From positions 496,001 to 560,000 of the forward strand of contig JAGYXB010000560.1 in NCBI GenBank assembly GCA_022495005.1: a DNA stretch of 64,000 bases. The letters run 5' to 3'. Within the stretch, counting starts at the first letter, position 1; the number at the start of each line of letters is the position of its first letter. This DNA comes from Rhyacophila brunnea (taxonomy: Eukaryota > Arthropoda > Insecta > Trichoptera > Rhyacophilidae). Below, piece after piece: positions 47,049-58,511 of the stretch. Position numbers and translations under genes: made by a program. The notes below the pieces were generated by a model. That model searched no databases. It was not told the origin of the DNA and was given only the letters and a program-made list of their open reading frames with translations.

Positions 47049-47689
47049 ACACCGAGTGGAGTGGTAGACAAAAAACCGATAAACGAGAAATTAGGCTCTG
47101 AAGAAGAAAAAGAGCCTATGAGATTAATTTACATTCTCCTCCTTGGGCCCCCCCCCAATATTAAATCCTGGGTGCTGTCACCGACAGGTTTTTCCGCCCC
47201 TGTGGGGGGCGCTCCCATAAGGAGTAATGCCACCCAACCGCTCGGTCTGACCCTGGTAGTCAATGCGCCACCGATGAAATGATGATGACCCTTGGCAAAG
47301 CTGAACAAAATATTTCACATGTTAAGTCCCGCAGTTTGCTCTGACAGGCCCCACGGCTTCTCAGAGTGAACTGTGGATGGTTAAGTCGGTCGCCACAGAC
47401 CATGTAAATAATAGGTAATAGGTAATATAGTTTAAGATTAAATTTTTGTTTTGTTGTCAAATATGGTAAAGGGTAATTAAATTAAATATGATTTGTTTAT
47501 AATAATGTATAGTGTAAATTGTAAAATATTATATGTAAGGCAAAGGATTAAATAGTAATAAAGGGGGACTTATGGATGGGCGTTGAGGGTATGTAATTAG
47601 ATAGTTAAGATGTACGTAGTGATAAGTGCATATAGATCGATGTCGCTGCGCGTCGCACGTACACGGCACAGTAATTGTTAATATATGCT

Positions 47690-48780
47690 CATAGGCCTGT
47701 TGCGAAGGCTCCCTTTTGCACGTATGTGCAATCACAAAGCGTAGCAACACTTAGGCAATCATCGATCCGATTATAATCACGATCCCGCGTAATTAATTTT
47801 CATTTCAATTTCGATCATTAATATTCGCGGTCATTCCGCGCGCGGCGTTTCCGAATCGGTATTCTGGCAGCTTTCCTGCTCGCACATACGACGGCGTCTC
47901 TGTCGTATGTGTAGAAACCGATTTCGAGATACGAATTTGCTCGCTTTGCAGTGACAGAGCCCCTCTCGCTCGCGTGTATGACGGCATCACGCTCACGCAC
48001 GACGGGAGAATCGGATCAATGATTTTGGTCGATCAAGGAGACCACGTACTGGAATAAAGTGCGGGAAATCTTTGATCGGCTAGGTATGAGTGTGTACTAA
48101 GCAATTATTACTGCCTATATGTTTGGTTGACGGAATGACATCCGTCAACTAGTCGTAAGTATGTGCCTGTGGCGACACCGAGCTATATTAGTTGTTAACG
48201 TGAGAAAGATTGCGCGACCAATACGTTTATATATTAGAATCAAGTAACTTCCCCGCGTAATATGGGTTTATATTAAGCTTTTATTTTGTAGTTAAATTAC
48301 CAATCTACCGAGTTCATATTCTTAGACCAACGTCAAGTAGGTATTCAGGCCGTCGGGGCGCCTCAAAGTTGAGCCCCCCAACGGTAGTTGGCCGAAGGAT
48401 TGATATGCGCTGTCGGAGGCCTGGTGCCTCAAATATGCCGAGTTAACCACTGGCATATGACGCCTTATCATCCAGGCTAACTTTGTAGTACCCTTGTTTC
48501 TGGGTGAGAGGTACCTTCGCGCCGCTAGGGCCCGTAAAGCCGGCCGCCGCGGGAACGCCCCTCCCTCAGCCATGAAGAGCGCCACCACGCGGGGGGTGTG
48601 CTGTATCGATAGGTAATTCAACCACGAATCCGTCGATGCCTCGCACGCCTTCGTAGGTGCGTTTTTCGTGGGGCTGGCCCAGAAACACTGCGGTACTGCT
48701 TCATCAATTACACGATCTCAGTACTCCTAGGTACTCGAAGGACGTACGTGACGAGTGAGCGACGCCGCCCGCCGGCGAGC
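47690..48780. other. GC-richer core of the hAT-like element
   Basis: This part has no recognised coding region. Frames at 47805-47996 and 48322-48621 (-) are open because CpG-rich DNA has few stops; the latter peptide contains RRPALRALAARRYLSPRNKG and matches nothing known to me. Short near-repeats with CGACGGCGTC and ACGGCATC occur at 47885-47990. The segment may be captured foreign DNA, as non-autonomous elements often carry, but its source is unknown. Confidence 0.4.
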
Positions 48781-48789
48781 GTCGACTCG

Positions 48790-49523
48790 CGCCCATAATT
48801 TTTCTTAGTCGGCCCTTACGTAGATGTCGCGGGTAATTAGTCATTGTACAATTTCCGCCACTCTCGTAAGGAAACCGTTAATTAATTTTGTCACCCGAAA
48901 AACGTTGAGCTAAGGGATGAAATCGGCCAGATTTGCTTATAAACCCCCTACTTTTAATTTCATCAATCAGTCGACGCCCGCATTTACGACCCTGAACCTG
49001 CGAAGGTCAGCGGCGTAATTTTCTCTACATTTTCACATACAAGTCGCCAGGACTTGTGAGGAGGTACTCGCCCAGGTCCTGATACCTACAGGCAGATACC
49101 TACCTCTCTACCTACTGCCACTTTGACAGATAGGAGTGAAGTGTCACCCAGCGACTTAGTCGTTTTATTCGCGAGTTTATCTTTTCATTACCGGACCCGG
49201 TCCCCAACCTTTTATCGCGGTGCCCCGTGTTCGCGCAATCTCGCTTACGGATAAAAATAGATTAATTCTCAAATAACTGAATAATAATTGTGTTAGTTAT
49301 GTAATTAGTGTTATATCTTAAATAAGACTTTTTAATAATTTTGTGGTTTCGGACTTAGACAATTTGAACTTTGTGACCTTTGTGGACGCGGAACCTAATA
49401 AATTGTTTTAATATCGTAATAAGTTCTTTTATTGGACTAGACATAGTGCCTACCTGTTCTTCCTACAATTTGAATGTACCTCCACTCCAGGCCCGGAGCT
49501 AGCCGAGGATTCGGAGGCCTACA
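48790..49523. repeat. Internal direct repeat, unit 1
   Basis: 734 bp starting CGCCCATAATTTTTCTTAGT and ending GATTCGGAGGCCTACA. It is about 95 percent identical by eye to unit 2, offset by 754 bp. It contains GTACTCGCCCAGGTCC and CTTTTATTGGACTAGACATA in both units. It is followed by a 20-bp spacer. Confidence 0.9.
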
Positions 49524-49543
49524 TCGTCGGGCGGCGTCGCTCA

Positions 49544-50287
49544 CGCCCATAATTTTTCTTAGTCGGCCCTTACGTAGATGTCGCGGGTAATTAGTCATTG
49601 CACAATTTCCGCCACTCTCGTAAGGAAACCGTTAATTAATTTTGTCACCCGAAAAACGTTGAGCTAAGGGATGAAATCGGCCAGATTTGCTTATAAACCC
49701 CCTACTTTTAATTTCATCAATCAGTCTTCGCTCACATTCACGACCCTGAACCTGCGAAGGTCAGCGGCGGAATTTTGTTCACACTTTTCATATACAAGTC
49801 GCCAGGACTTGTGAGGAGGTACTCGCCCAGGTCCCGATACCTACTGGCAGATACCTACCTCCATACCTACTGTCACTTCGACAGATAGTGGTGAAGTGTC
49901 AACCAGCGACTTAGTCGTTTTATTCGCGAGTTTTATCGTTCATTACCGGACCGGTCCCCAACCTTTTGTCGCGGTGCCCCGTGTTCGCGCAATCTCGATT
50001 ACAGATAAAGATAAATTAATTCTTAAATAATTAAATAATAAATGTGTTAGTTTATACAATTAATATTGTATAATAAATAAGACTTCTTTTTTTTTAAATA
50101 ATTTTTGTGGTTTCGGACTTATATAATTTGAACTTTGAACCTTTGGTGATCGTGAGACCTAATAAAATTGTTTAATATAGTGTAAAGTTCTTTTATTGGA
50201 CTAGACATAGTGCCTACCTGTTCTTCCTACAATTTGAATGTACCTCCACTCCAGGCCCGGAGCTAGCCGAGGATTCGGAGGCCTACA
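49544..50287. repeat. Internal direct repeat, unit 2
   Basis: 744 bp, same start and end words as unit 1. It is directly followed by GTGCGCCACTG, the right terminus of the hAT-like element. Unit 1 lacks this terminus. The natural reading is that the subterminal region was duplicated inward. Differences from unit 1 are point changes and short indels, mainly in the AT-rich part at 50000-50100. Confidence 0.9.
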
Positions 50288-50306
50288 GTGCGCCACTGAT
50301 ACTAAG

Positions 50307-51460
50307 TACCCAGTATGCATAAAGAATTTTTAAAATATTAAATACAACATAACACATTGACCTTCCTTTATGGACGGATTAAAAGTCTACTTAAATAAAA
50401 TTGATAACAGACAAAATGGCTGCCTATCTAACCGCTGTACACCAACCACAAATCCGTAAAGTAAAATGATAATATTATATGTAAATAAACAGTGAACTTT
50501 GGTTGCCGATAAGTATGCATACTATTTAGAAATTACAAGATATACCTAATAATTTAATTGGTGTTTACAAAATTATATTAAGATAATAGGCAGCTATAAA
50601 ATGCCACGAAATTGTATTTGTCAAATAAGTAGTAGGTAGGATTATATCAAAAGACACTAATAATTTGAAAGACAATATCAGAAAATATAATACCTACATT
50701 TAATTTAAAAAAAATGTAAAACATAGAATAGCTACTCGTAAATCAGAAATATTACTGCGATCGTTTCAGAATAAATATAATATTCTACAGTACCTACTTA
50801 ATCCTTACAATTTAACAACAATCAGGACAGGTTTTGTGTTCAGGCAACTATTCCCGAGAATAATCTTCATCATTGATCAATCCCAGCAGAAATATCGAAA
50901 GTAGATACTAAGATCTGTCTAATTGGTCTAAAATTAACACGGCCTGTGGTTTGTTATGCAGCACAATTACTTTCTTATTGTGAAAATATATTTATATTTT
51001 AGTGCCTTTTTATGTAAATTAAAATTATTCTTTCATTCATGAAGTTACGGGCCTCCAGAGGATGTAGGCTTATATTGAAAGATATTTTCAATAAGGAATG
51101 GCCGCTAACCACTCACCGATTCTATTGGCCTTTGGATAAAACATAAATATGAAAAACAGAGGTCTAGAATACTATGCAACCGTTAGGCGAATCTAAAGCC
51201 CAATTAATTAATAGGTACATCGACATTATATTATGACGTTTACTAGTATGAACAACCAGCTGTTCTGCTAGGACTTACAGGCGGCATTATGCTAGATCAT
51301 AATCATTCTGAATATATTAATGAATATATACTTTAAGACGGCACAATAATTAATTAGTGATTAACTATAAATATATGCATTGCAGAAGATGTCCGTCAAG
51401 ACGTGTTCATACATTGAGAATCGTAGGGAAGTGTGTAGCTATTTATATTATTATAGATAT
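50307..51460. other. No recognisable gene or repeat
   Basis: AT-rich; nothing supported. Confidence 0.4.
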
Positions 51461-51469
51461 AGACTATAG

Positions 51470-51700
51470 AGGAACCGTAAACGGGAAGGGTGGCTGAAAG
51501 TGCAAACACTCATATCGGGCTAATATCGGCGAGCAAACAAAGCGGAGCGGTCGCCAATAATTCAGTTCGATATGATCGCCCCCAACTACCCACAACTGCC
51601 CCGTGTCCCCCTTCCGACGGACTTGGCGAGGGAATATCTGGCGATATTGTTTACGGAAAAATCCCAATTCAGTACAAATGGAGCGGTAGCGTAACAGATT
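51470..51700. other. GC-richer single-copy island
   Basis: Contains GGGCTAATATCGGCGAGC and CGACGGACTTGGCGAGGG. Open on both strands (51490-51702 + and 51464-51772 -), with no recognised protein. Candidate conserved non-coding DNA. Confidence 0.3.
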
Positions 51701-51979
51701 GATATATCGAGATTTAATCGATTCGAGGAGAAATATTGCAATGTCCAAAAAACTGCACATTTTTCGGGACATCGAATAGACGTTTTTTCTGAGATTAAAA
51801 TGTTAACTGTCCACAATACCTGATCATAATCAGTATCACAATTCACTTGCTTATATAGCGGCAGATTGTACATGATAGACAAAATAATAAGCACATAATG
51901 AGATTACTCTACACATAATATATATAAAGCAAGTGCCAATTTAAGTAGTTACCTGCATACCGACATGAAGATCCTGCAA

Positions 51980-52300
51980 AGAATTATAAGAGCCATAGAA
52001 TAAAATGGAGTCGGGCGAACGACGCATAATTCTGAGGTTTATCGCTTGTTTGCAAATCCAAGAATAATATACATACTTTATTAAGGAGGGACGTTTTCAA
52101 TGGCCAGATCAAATAGCGAGGAAACGTAGCTCCCAAAAATTATAATAAAACAAACCGGGAGGGAAGGACCAGTTGGCATGGTATGACTACGTTAACAGAG
52201 GACAGCACACTGGGTCTAGAAAACTGGAGAAACACAGCTGAGGATAGGCAGGCGTGGAGAAATATCTTCCAACAGGCAATATCTAAACAGGATTCTAAAG
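51980..52300 (+). mobile_element. Decayed LINE C-terminal fragment
   Basis: Frames read RTTHNSEVYRLFANPRII, then in a shifted frame KEGRFQWPDQIARKR, and later ENWRNTAEDRQAWRNIFQQA. This is the order of the post-palm region of LINEs with RLRWLGHVxRM and the terminal DRxxWR block. It carries stops and frameshifts, with no tail and no target duplication. The RxQWPDQIAR variant suggests an old copy. Confidence 0.55.
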
Positions 52301-52539
52301 CCAATTATGGTGACCTACCCACGTGATAAAATGGCCAAATATAGTATTAACATTGTCAACGTAAATTCGCTTTTAATAAAATATTTTTGCATTTGCTTTC
52401 GTGAAATAAAATACGTTTTTGTTAGTCACTTAAATCAATTTAAATTTCAAAAGCCAGTATTTACGTTACACGAAATTCCAATTCATAGCAAAATTCAAAA
52501 TAGTTAAATCAAACATTTTCGATACGGCTCCGCCATATA

Positions 52540-52810
52540 TTATGTTGAAAAAATGAAAATTCGTTTAACGGGCCAGACGTATCTCGTTCGCCATGCATAT
52601 TATTTATTTTGTCCAAATGACGTTATCGCTTTTTGCCGCGCGGGGGGGACATTTTGTGTATTTTTGGCGCGTATCTGAATATTTAACGCCGGACGACATT
52701 TTGAAAAGCGAATGAAAAATGCAAATGGCGGTTGATTTGTGACAGCCGCAGATCGGCGTTTGCGAATTTGACGGGGTGGAAAAAATGCACAGATACGCCC
52801 GCCACCACGA
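52540..52810. other. GC-richer single-copy island
   Basis: Contains TTTTTGCCGCGCGGGGGGGA and AACGCCGGACGACATTTTG. The minus strand is open at 52600-52845 without a recognised product. Possibly conserved non-coding DNA. Confidence 0.3.
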
Positions 52811-53827
52811 ACAAAAAATACACTGGCAATTATTAAAAATGTCAACTGTTTATTTTATACTTTGATCTCGTGGCATGTTTAATTTTGATTTTGACATAAC
52901 ATGTTCATATAAAATGTACATTTGAACTCACTGTGATAATGTCAAACGTCAAATCATTTTTTATCTATACGTGTTCTAATAAATATTTAAAAACAAAACT
53001 ACACAAACAAAAAATACTAAAATATATTTTTTTAAATTAACATAGGTATAGGTCTTGACATGGTTAATTACCTTATAGATTATATTATAGGTATAACTTT
53101 AGGTGATTAGTTGTCACTTGTAAATTTTAGTAAGATGTATGTATTCCAGGGGTATAAAATAATTCTCGACACAACGAAGGTAGTTGTATTTTAATACGTC
53201 AACGTGTTGTGTGTATCGAGGAAACTGTTGAGATGTTCCGTTCCATTAAGGAGGTCCAAGAAGCGGTCGCCTCATCAAAAATTAAACACAATTCAAAAAT
53301 ATAGTTATTTATTTCAATCCAAGTGTAAAAAAATAATATGTAGTTAAAAAACAATACAATCAATCACATCTAGCGGAAAACGATCCGGGCAACAATAACG
53401 ATTGATGGCATAGGCAAATATTCGCAGGGTGGGCTCCAAAGCTGTCAGCGACTCAAAATAATGCTAGGAAGAACCCAGACATTTGGGCAGGGTATCTTTT
53501 ATTATTTAATTCTTGCAGACGCCACATGGCTAAATAATATGTTCTAACTATTCGACATTATATCCGATTCATATGGAATAGTATGGACCTACCAACAAAA
53601 ATGTCATCGATTTGGATTTAAATTAATTTTTTATTGAGTAGGTACCCACCATCAGTTGAAAGCCTTCATTTACTGCAGGATATGCCTACATACGCCTTTA
53701 ACTGTCTCATCCACATAACCCGGTCATGCGCTACTGTGATCCTTGTCTACAGCATACATATTTTTTATGACGTCCGTCCAATGACATTAATGTGGACGAA
53801 GCATCTGGAAAAAAAATGAAACTCACT
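52811..53827. other. No recognisable gene or repeat
   Basis: AT-rich; a short frame at 53634-53819 (+) is unrecognised. Confidence 0.4.
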
Positions 53828-54027
53828 TTTTTGTCGGGTCTGCCGAATGGCATAATCTGTTCTAACGCCATTACAATAAAGGTGATATTCCTACAAATTC
53901 CTGATGCTTTTTGTCGGGTCTGCCGAATGGTTCGGTTCGAACGGCTTCGCTCAAATTAACATTGACACTAGAAACACTGTTCTAACGCCATTACAATAAA
54001 GGTGATATTGCTATAAATTCCCGATGC
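53828..54027 (+). repeat. Imperfect tandem duplication
   Basis: Two units. TTTTTGTCGGGTCTGCCGAA (23 bp in all) occurs at 53828-53850 and 53908-53930. A 51-bp block with TTCTAACGCCATTACAATAA occurs at 53857-53907 and 53977-54027. Unit 2 carries 46 bp between the blocks where unit 1 has 6 bp. The two blocks are nearly identical, so the duplication, or a deletion in unit 1, is recent. Confidence 0.85.
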
Positions 54028-55340
54028 GTGATATCGCATAATGGAAATTGCGTGACGTCTACCTATACATGTGCGAATGTCGCTATGCGCGAATTTACTT
54101 GCTAGCTACTGTACTGAGTGCGTTGTCCATTAATAATGTCATTGCGTCCGTCCATCTTGTTCATTTCACAATCAATTTTCAATTCAATCATCATACCAGT
54201 AGTGGCAAGTTGAATGCAGCATTGCCATTCAATTTCATAATACAATAATTCCAGGTAAAATAAATTTATTGAAATTAATTTAAACGATTTCGATTTCAAA
54301 CATTTCTGCTAAAATATCCATTCGCCCTTTATAATATGTTCCAAAATTAAATTTGTAAGGTTCAATAGATTCCATAATTTCTCTGAACTACATTTTGTTA
54401 ACATCGATGTCCAAAAATACAGAAGATGAGTGATAACACTAATAGTAACATATTATTAAATAGGTTTAGGTACTATAATTACCAGTTATAAACAGCCGTT
54501 AGTAGTAGTCTGATCTGATAATCCAGAACCAAATAACTGGATTAAAAGTTGTTTCGGTAGACAAATTCATAGCTCCTTCATAGTAGATGTCCCTTACGTA
54601 GCATTTCTCACATTTTGTGAACTATTCTATACAAACATGACATTAAACGAAATCATTTTCTGGTTCACTTGGCCGCACAAGTTCTAAATTTTCAAACGAT
54701 ATTAGAATTTCGGAATATTAGAAAATCACTCAAATGATTTGATGGTTTAATAGAGCATGAAGATTTTTTGATTGGATTAACTGGCATTGGGCAGATAAGT
54801 ATTTACCCGTGTGCGTTGAACTATAATATTGACCTATAATATAATAAATGTATCTATTTTTGGCACCGTTTTCTATCTAAGGATGGCGGCGACCAACTTG
54901 CAGTAGGGTACACCTTCCTATCCAGAGTCAGTCGTATCGGATCGCAACAGCTTGGACATTGAGCCACATAGAGAGGTTGCATAGTCAAGGGTATATCCAT
55001 TTACTTATGCGTCTGCTGATATCTACTATTATAATCCTCATTGCTTAATTAAAATAGAAGAAGGCCGAAGAATGGAGCTATCCTCTCCTGCGATATTAGC
55101 TATATCCCTATGGAAAAGAAATCAAATCGCCGGCGTAGGTTTGTTGATTACAATAAAATTATAACCAAGTATCTGGCAGTTACAATGTCTTCTTCATTTC
55201 GTACCGTATCCGCTATAAGTGATTCTTGTTAACTTTACCCATCTGTCGCTGCCATCAACGGGTAGAGTGCTGAAACTGTCAAAACTGTCTATCTCACTCT
55301 AAAATTTATCACAGCCAAGAGAGGTGCTGTTATTGAAACA
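54028..55340. other. No recognisable gene or repeat
   Basis: Frames at 54048-54248 (+) and 54102-54299 (-) overlap on opposite strands and have no motif. Confidence 0.4.
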
Positions 55341-55396
55341 TAGCACTTATTGTAATAATTACAACTAACTTATTGTAATTGTTACAATAAGTGCTA
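55341..55396. repeat. 24-bp inverted repeat with 8-base loop
   Basis: The arm 55341-55364, starting TAGCACTTATTGTAAT, pairs with 55373-55396, ending TTACAATAAGTGCTA, with one mismatch. The loop is CTAACTTA. It may be a remnant of a small foldback element or a simple hairpin; no expression signal is seen. Confidence 0.8.
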
Positions 55397-56029
55397 ATAC
55401 TTGGATACTTTCCTACCCTAGATAGCGGCCGAAAGCAGTCTTGGGTATATATAATAGATGCGTATGAGGTTCCTCCTCAGCCAGAGCTTCGCTTAACGGA
55501 AAACTTCACATGGATGTCGCATGCCACCAACGTGTGCGACCTTCGGAAAATTATTGCCGTTTGGCCGATCTGGTTCTGAATTAATCAATTACTGTAAAAG
55601 TAAGTCGATGTCACATACGGCTGCAATAGCCACTTACATATTAAATTGTGTGCCTGCCAGAAATATTGAAAGCTCTTCTAAGTGGAGCTTTTTGCCGTGT
55701 TCCTATAAACATCATCGAAACAAGCGTCAGTTTGACGGTCATTTTTGAATGGAAGAAATAAATCTTAATCAAAATATCTGAGAGTGAGTATGAAAATTAA
55801 AGGTATCGAAGGTGCCTTTTCTGTTTAACATGTTTAGACACCTTTTCTAGAAGAAAGTTTTCTTCAACATATTTAGTAGGTACTAACTAATGTTATTGTT
55901 ATTATCTGAGACTATGATAAATATCAGTTAAATATTATTTAACTGAATGCACACAAAATTGCAAATACGTTAGGTTAATCATCAGACGAAAATTAAAAAA
56001 TTGAACTAACTATACCAGTTTCACACAAG

Positions 56030-56580
56030 ATTGCCGACATTGATTCTGTACAACTTGATGAAATGCATAGAATAGGAATAAATTTTATTCGCTCTCAGGA
56101 TTCATTATTGCTTCAATTAAAGCACGACGCAGCTAATGCCGCTTCTTTGAATCGCGTTCCCGTAACTAGCACACGTCTGCATTGATCAAACGCCAACATT
56201 CTAATCAGCCTAATGTATTGACTCTCGGTTAGGCGAGACGCTTGGAATGGGGGTCGAATGCAAATGATGCCCGCAGGCTTTGTGAATTTTAATCCGCGGC
56301 TGGTACATCTTGTTGTCGTTTCATTACGACGGTCAATATTGGCCGAGGGTTTAATTCCAGGCGCGGATTAAGGATTTTTTATTGATAGGCGCGCTCAGAC
56401 CTCATTTAACAAAATACCCTTCCGGCGGATTAAGGGAGGATTTGATCGAGGAATTACAAGCGTCAAGCATGCTAGATTATGTTGGCAGTAATGTAACAGA
56501 TTTCATTTACATGACACCGATTTTGGAATACTTAATAATTTTCTTGAAACCACTGTATAAAAATGTTTTATTTTGAATCG
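56030..56580 (+). other. Mixed-composition block, possibly decayed coding or conserved DNA
   Basis: A frame from about 56028 reads SHKIADIDSVQLDEMHRIGI and on to LQLKHDAANAASLNRVPV before a stop at about 56183. A second frame, 56382-56576, has RPHLTKYPSGGLREDLIEEL. The first has few low-complexity runs. I recognise neither. The CGCGG-rich part at 56220-56350 stands out from AT-rich surroundings. It could be a decayed transposon or a conserved block. Confidence 0.25.
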
Positions 56581-58511
56581 AGAAATAATTCAATATTTAG
56601 TAATATCAAGCTTTTGTACTAAGGTGTGTTTTATTTACGAATGGCAATAAAATAGCTAGTTTATTCCGTAAACTGTGGATTTCTGTCATAAATAATTATT
56701 AAATCTATAGGTACCTCATAATGCGATAAGATATTTCTAAACATACGAATAGGTAATTTTTAGCAGTGTCATCCTTAAGAACAAATCCCGATTAGAATAA
56801 AGATACATATTATTACTCGTACCGATATATAAAAACAACTAAAAACGAGGTAGGTACCTATCCCATATTTAATTAAAAATTAAAATTCTCATTAATTAAT
56901 CATGCGTGGACATTAGTGATTCCCAAGCGTTTTTTGTTGGGCAAAACCCTTGAAATATTTTTTTTAATCTCACGGAACCCCTGCCTTGCAGAGAAAAGGT
57001 ACATTAAGACTGACATTTCAACAGTAGGTAGCAATAAAGCTATCGGCTCTTACTACTTGTACCTCGAATTGTACCTATCTAAATTCCTTATCTACTACAT
57101 TATAATATTATTTTTCTGTAATATTAGATGAACATATTATATATGCAGCCATATCCATGGCAGGGGAGGGTTCTACGAAATTACTTGGGAATCACTGATG
57201 TAGATGAAGTAGGCAAAAATAGATACTATCGACTGAAGACGCATGGAAAAATTGTTTTATATTCAAATATTAAGAAGGTTGGGTCCGAAATAGCAATCAA
57301 CTTAAAAAAGGCGTTTTAATATAATTTATAATGTCATTTTGTAAAATAGAATTATACTAAGTAAACGTCTTAATGAATAACAAATGTAATTGATTCATGG
57401 ATTTTGCTGTATGTATGTACACCAAGTTACAGCTTACAGCAACAGTTACAAAAAAAATCAAATTATTATTTGATATCGAAACGCTTGTCAAATCGATTCC
57501 ATATTTCAATAAGGAAACAACTCAAAGAACCTTGTTGCGTTTCAATTTTTTGCAGAAATTCTCATATTAATTTTAAAGCCTTGATTTTAAGGAAAATATG
57601 TTTTTTTTTAAATATAGTTTAGTGGAATTCAGCAATGAACAATGCAATTTTACAATTTAATCCTTTCTATGCCGCAATTAGTTAATTGATAGTAATTAAC
57701 ATAAGAATTGGTGTAATTAGGGCGTCCAAAGACGCTTTGGGCACTTAACCGGTTAAAAAGGAATTAACCCAGAAATTCCAGAATATAACTGAATGAATGA
57801 TTAATCTCAGAAAGGGTTTTTCGATTTTATTTGATATACATGTTTCAAAATTTTTGTCTTTTTTTTTGCTAAATTGTAAAGAGAATACCTTTCTACATCG
57901 AATAGCTGGAAGGAATGGATAGCGAATGACATTATTAACTCAAAACCTTGAATTTTTGAGTTGCTTTCTTATTGAAGTGTTATAAACATGATTATTTTAA
58001 TAAAATAGTGAATTACATTGTACAATTATTCTAACTTAATCATGAAATAAATGAACTATAATTAAATTTAGATAGAGTAACTTGGAGAAGTAAGTTAACC
58101 CTTCGCTTTTCGACTGAGTGGGCAAGTTGAGATGTTTATTGGATTCATCCGACGAATCGGATATAACTATTTCCACGAAAAACTTTACTTTCCGTACCAA
58201 GGCAGAAAACCTAAATCAACATAAATTAACAAGACCATTACAGCCGCCCCTGGCAGTAATGTAAATTAGCAATCCTGGAGGCGGCCCTGTTTGTATAGCT
58301 ACTAGGCGAGCGCCCTACAAATCGGTTAACCGATTCGGATGTCGTTAATATTATCTTGAATGGTTAGTTTAGGTACTCAGTATTTGAGACGACGTACTTA
58401 CTCGCTACTAGGTACATCAAACTAGTACCCACTGATCTTGGCAATAGGTATAGAATCAACGTTATTGATTTTCTATACAGTATTATTTCATCTGCATACC
58501 GTTGTAATTAC
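56581..58511. other. No recognisable gene or repeat
   Basis: AT-rich. A GC-richer patch at 58235-58330 (GGAGGCGGCCCTG, AGGCGAGCGCCC) has no partner in the window. Confidence 0.4.

Larger units (their letters stand above)
46332..50306. mobile_element. 3.96-kb hAT-like non-autonomous element
   Basis: The element proper is 46340-50298. The left end CAGTGGCGCACCCAGGGGGT and the right end, inverted (CAGTGGCGCACTGTAGGC), share an 11-bp terminal repeat CAGTGGCGCAC. The flanks carry the exact 8-bp duplication ATACTAAG (46332-46339, 50299-50306). These are hAT hallmarks. Content: a nested MITE (46629-47040), a GC-richer central part (47690-48780), and a direct duplication of about 740 bp that fills the right third. 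No transposase frame is readable, so it depends on an enzyme supplied elsewhere. Confidence 0.8.

Noticed and set aside
47061..48621. Frames within the hAT-like element (47061-47282, 47805-48000, 48322-48621)
   Set aside because: CpG-rich sequence with few stops; the peptides are Pro/Arg/Ala-rich with no motif and overlap on different frames.
48790..50287. Pair of LTRs of an LTR retrotransposon
   Set aside because: Only 20 bp separate the two units, there is no primer-binding site or polypurine tract, and the second unit runs directly into a hAT-type terminus with an 8-bp duplication.
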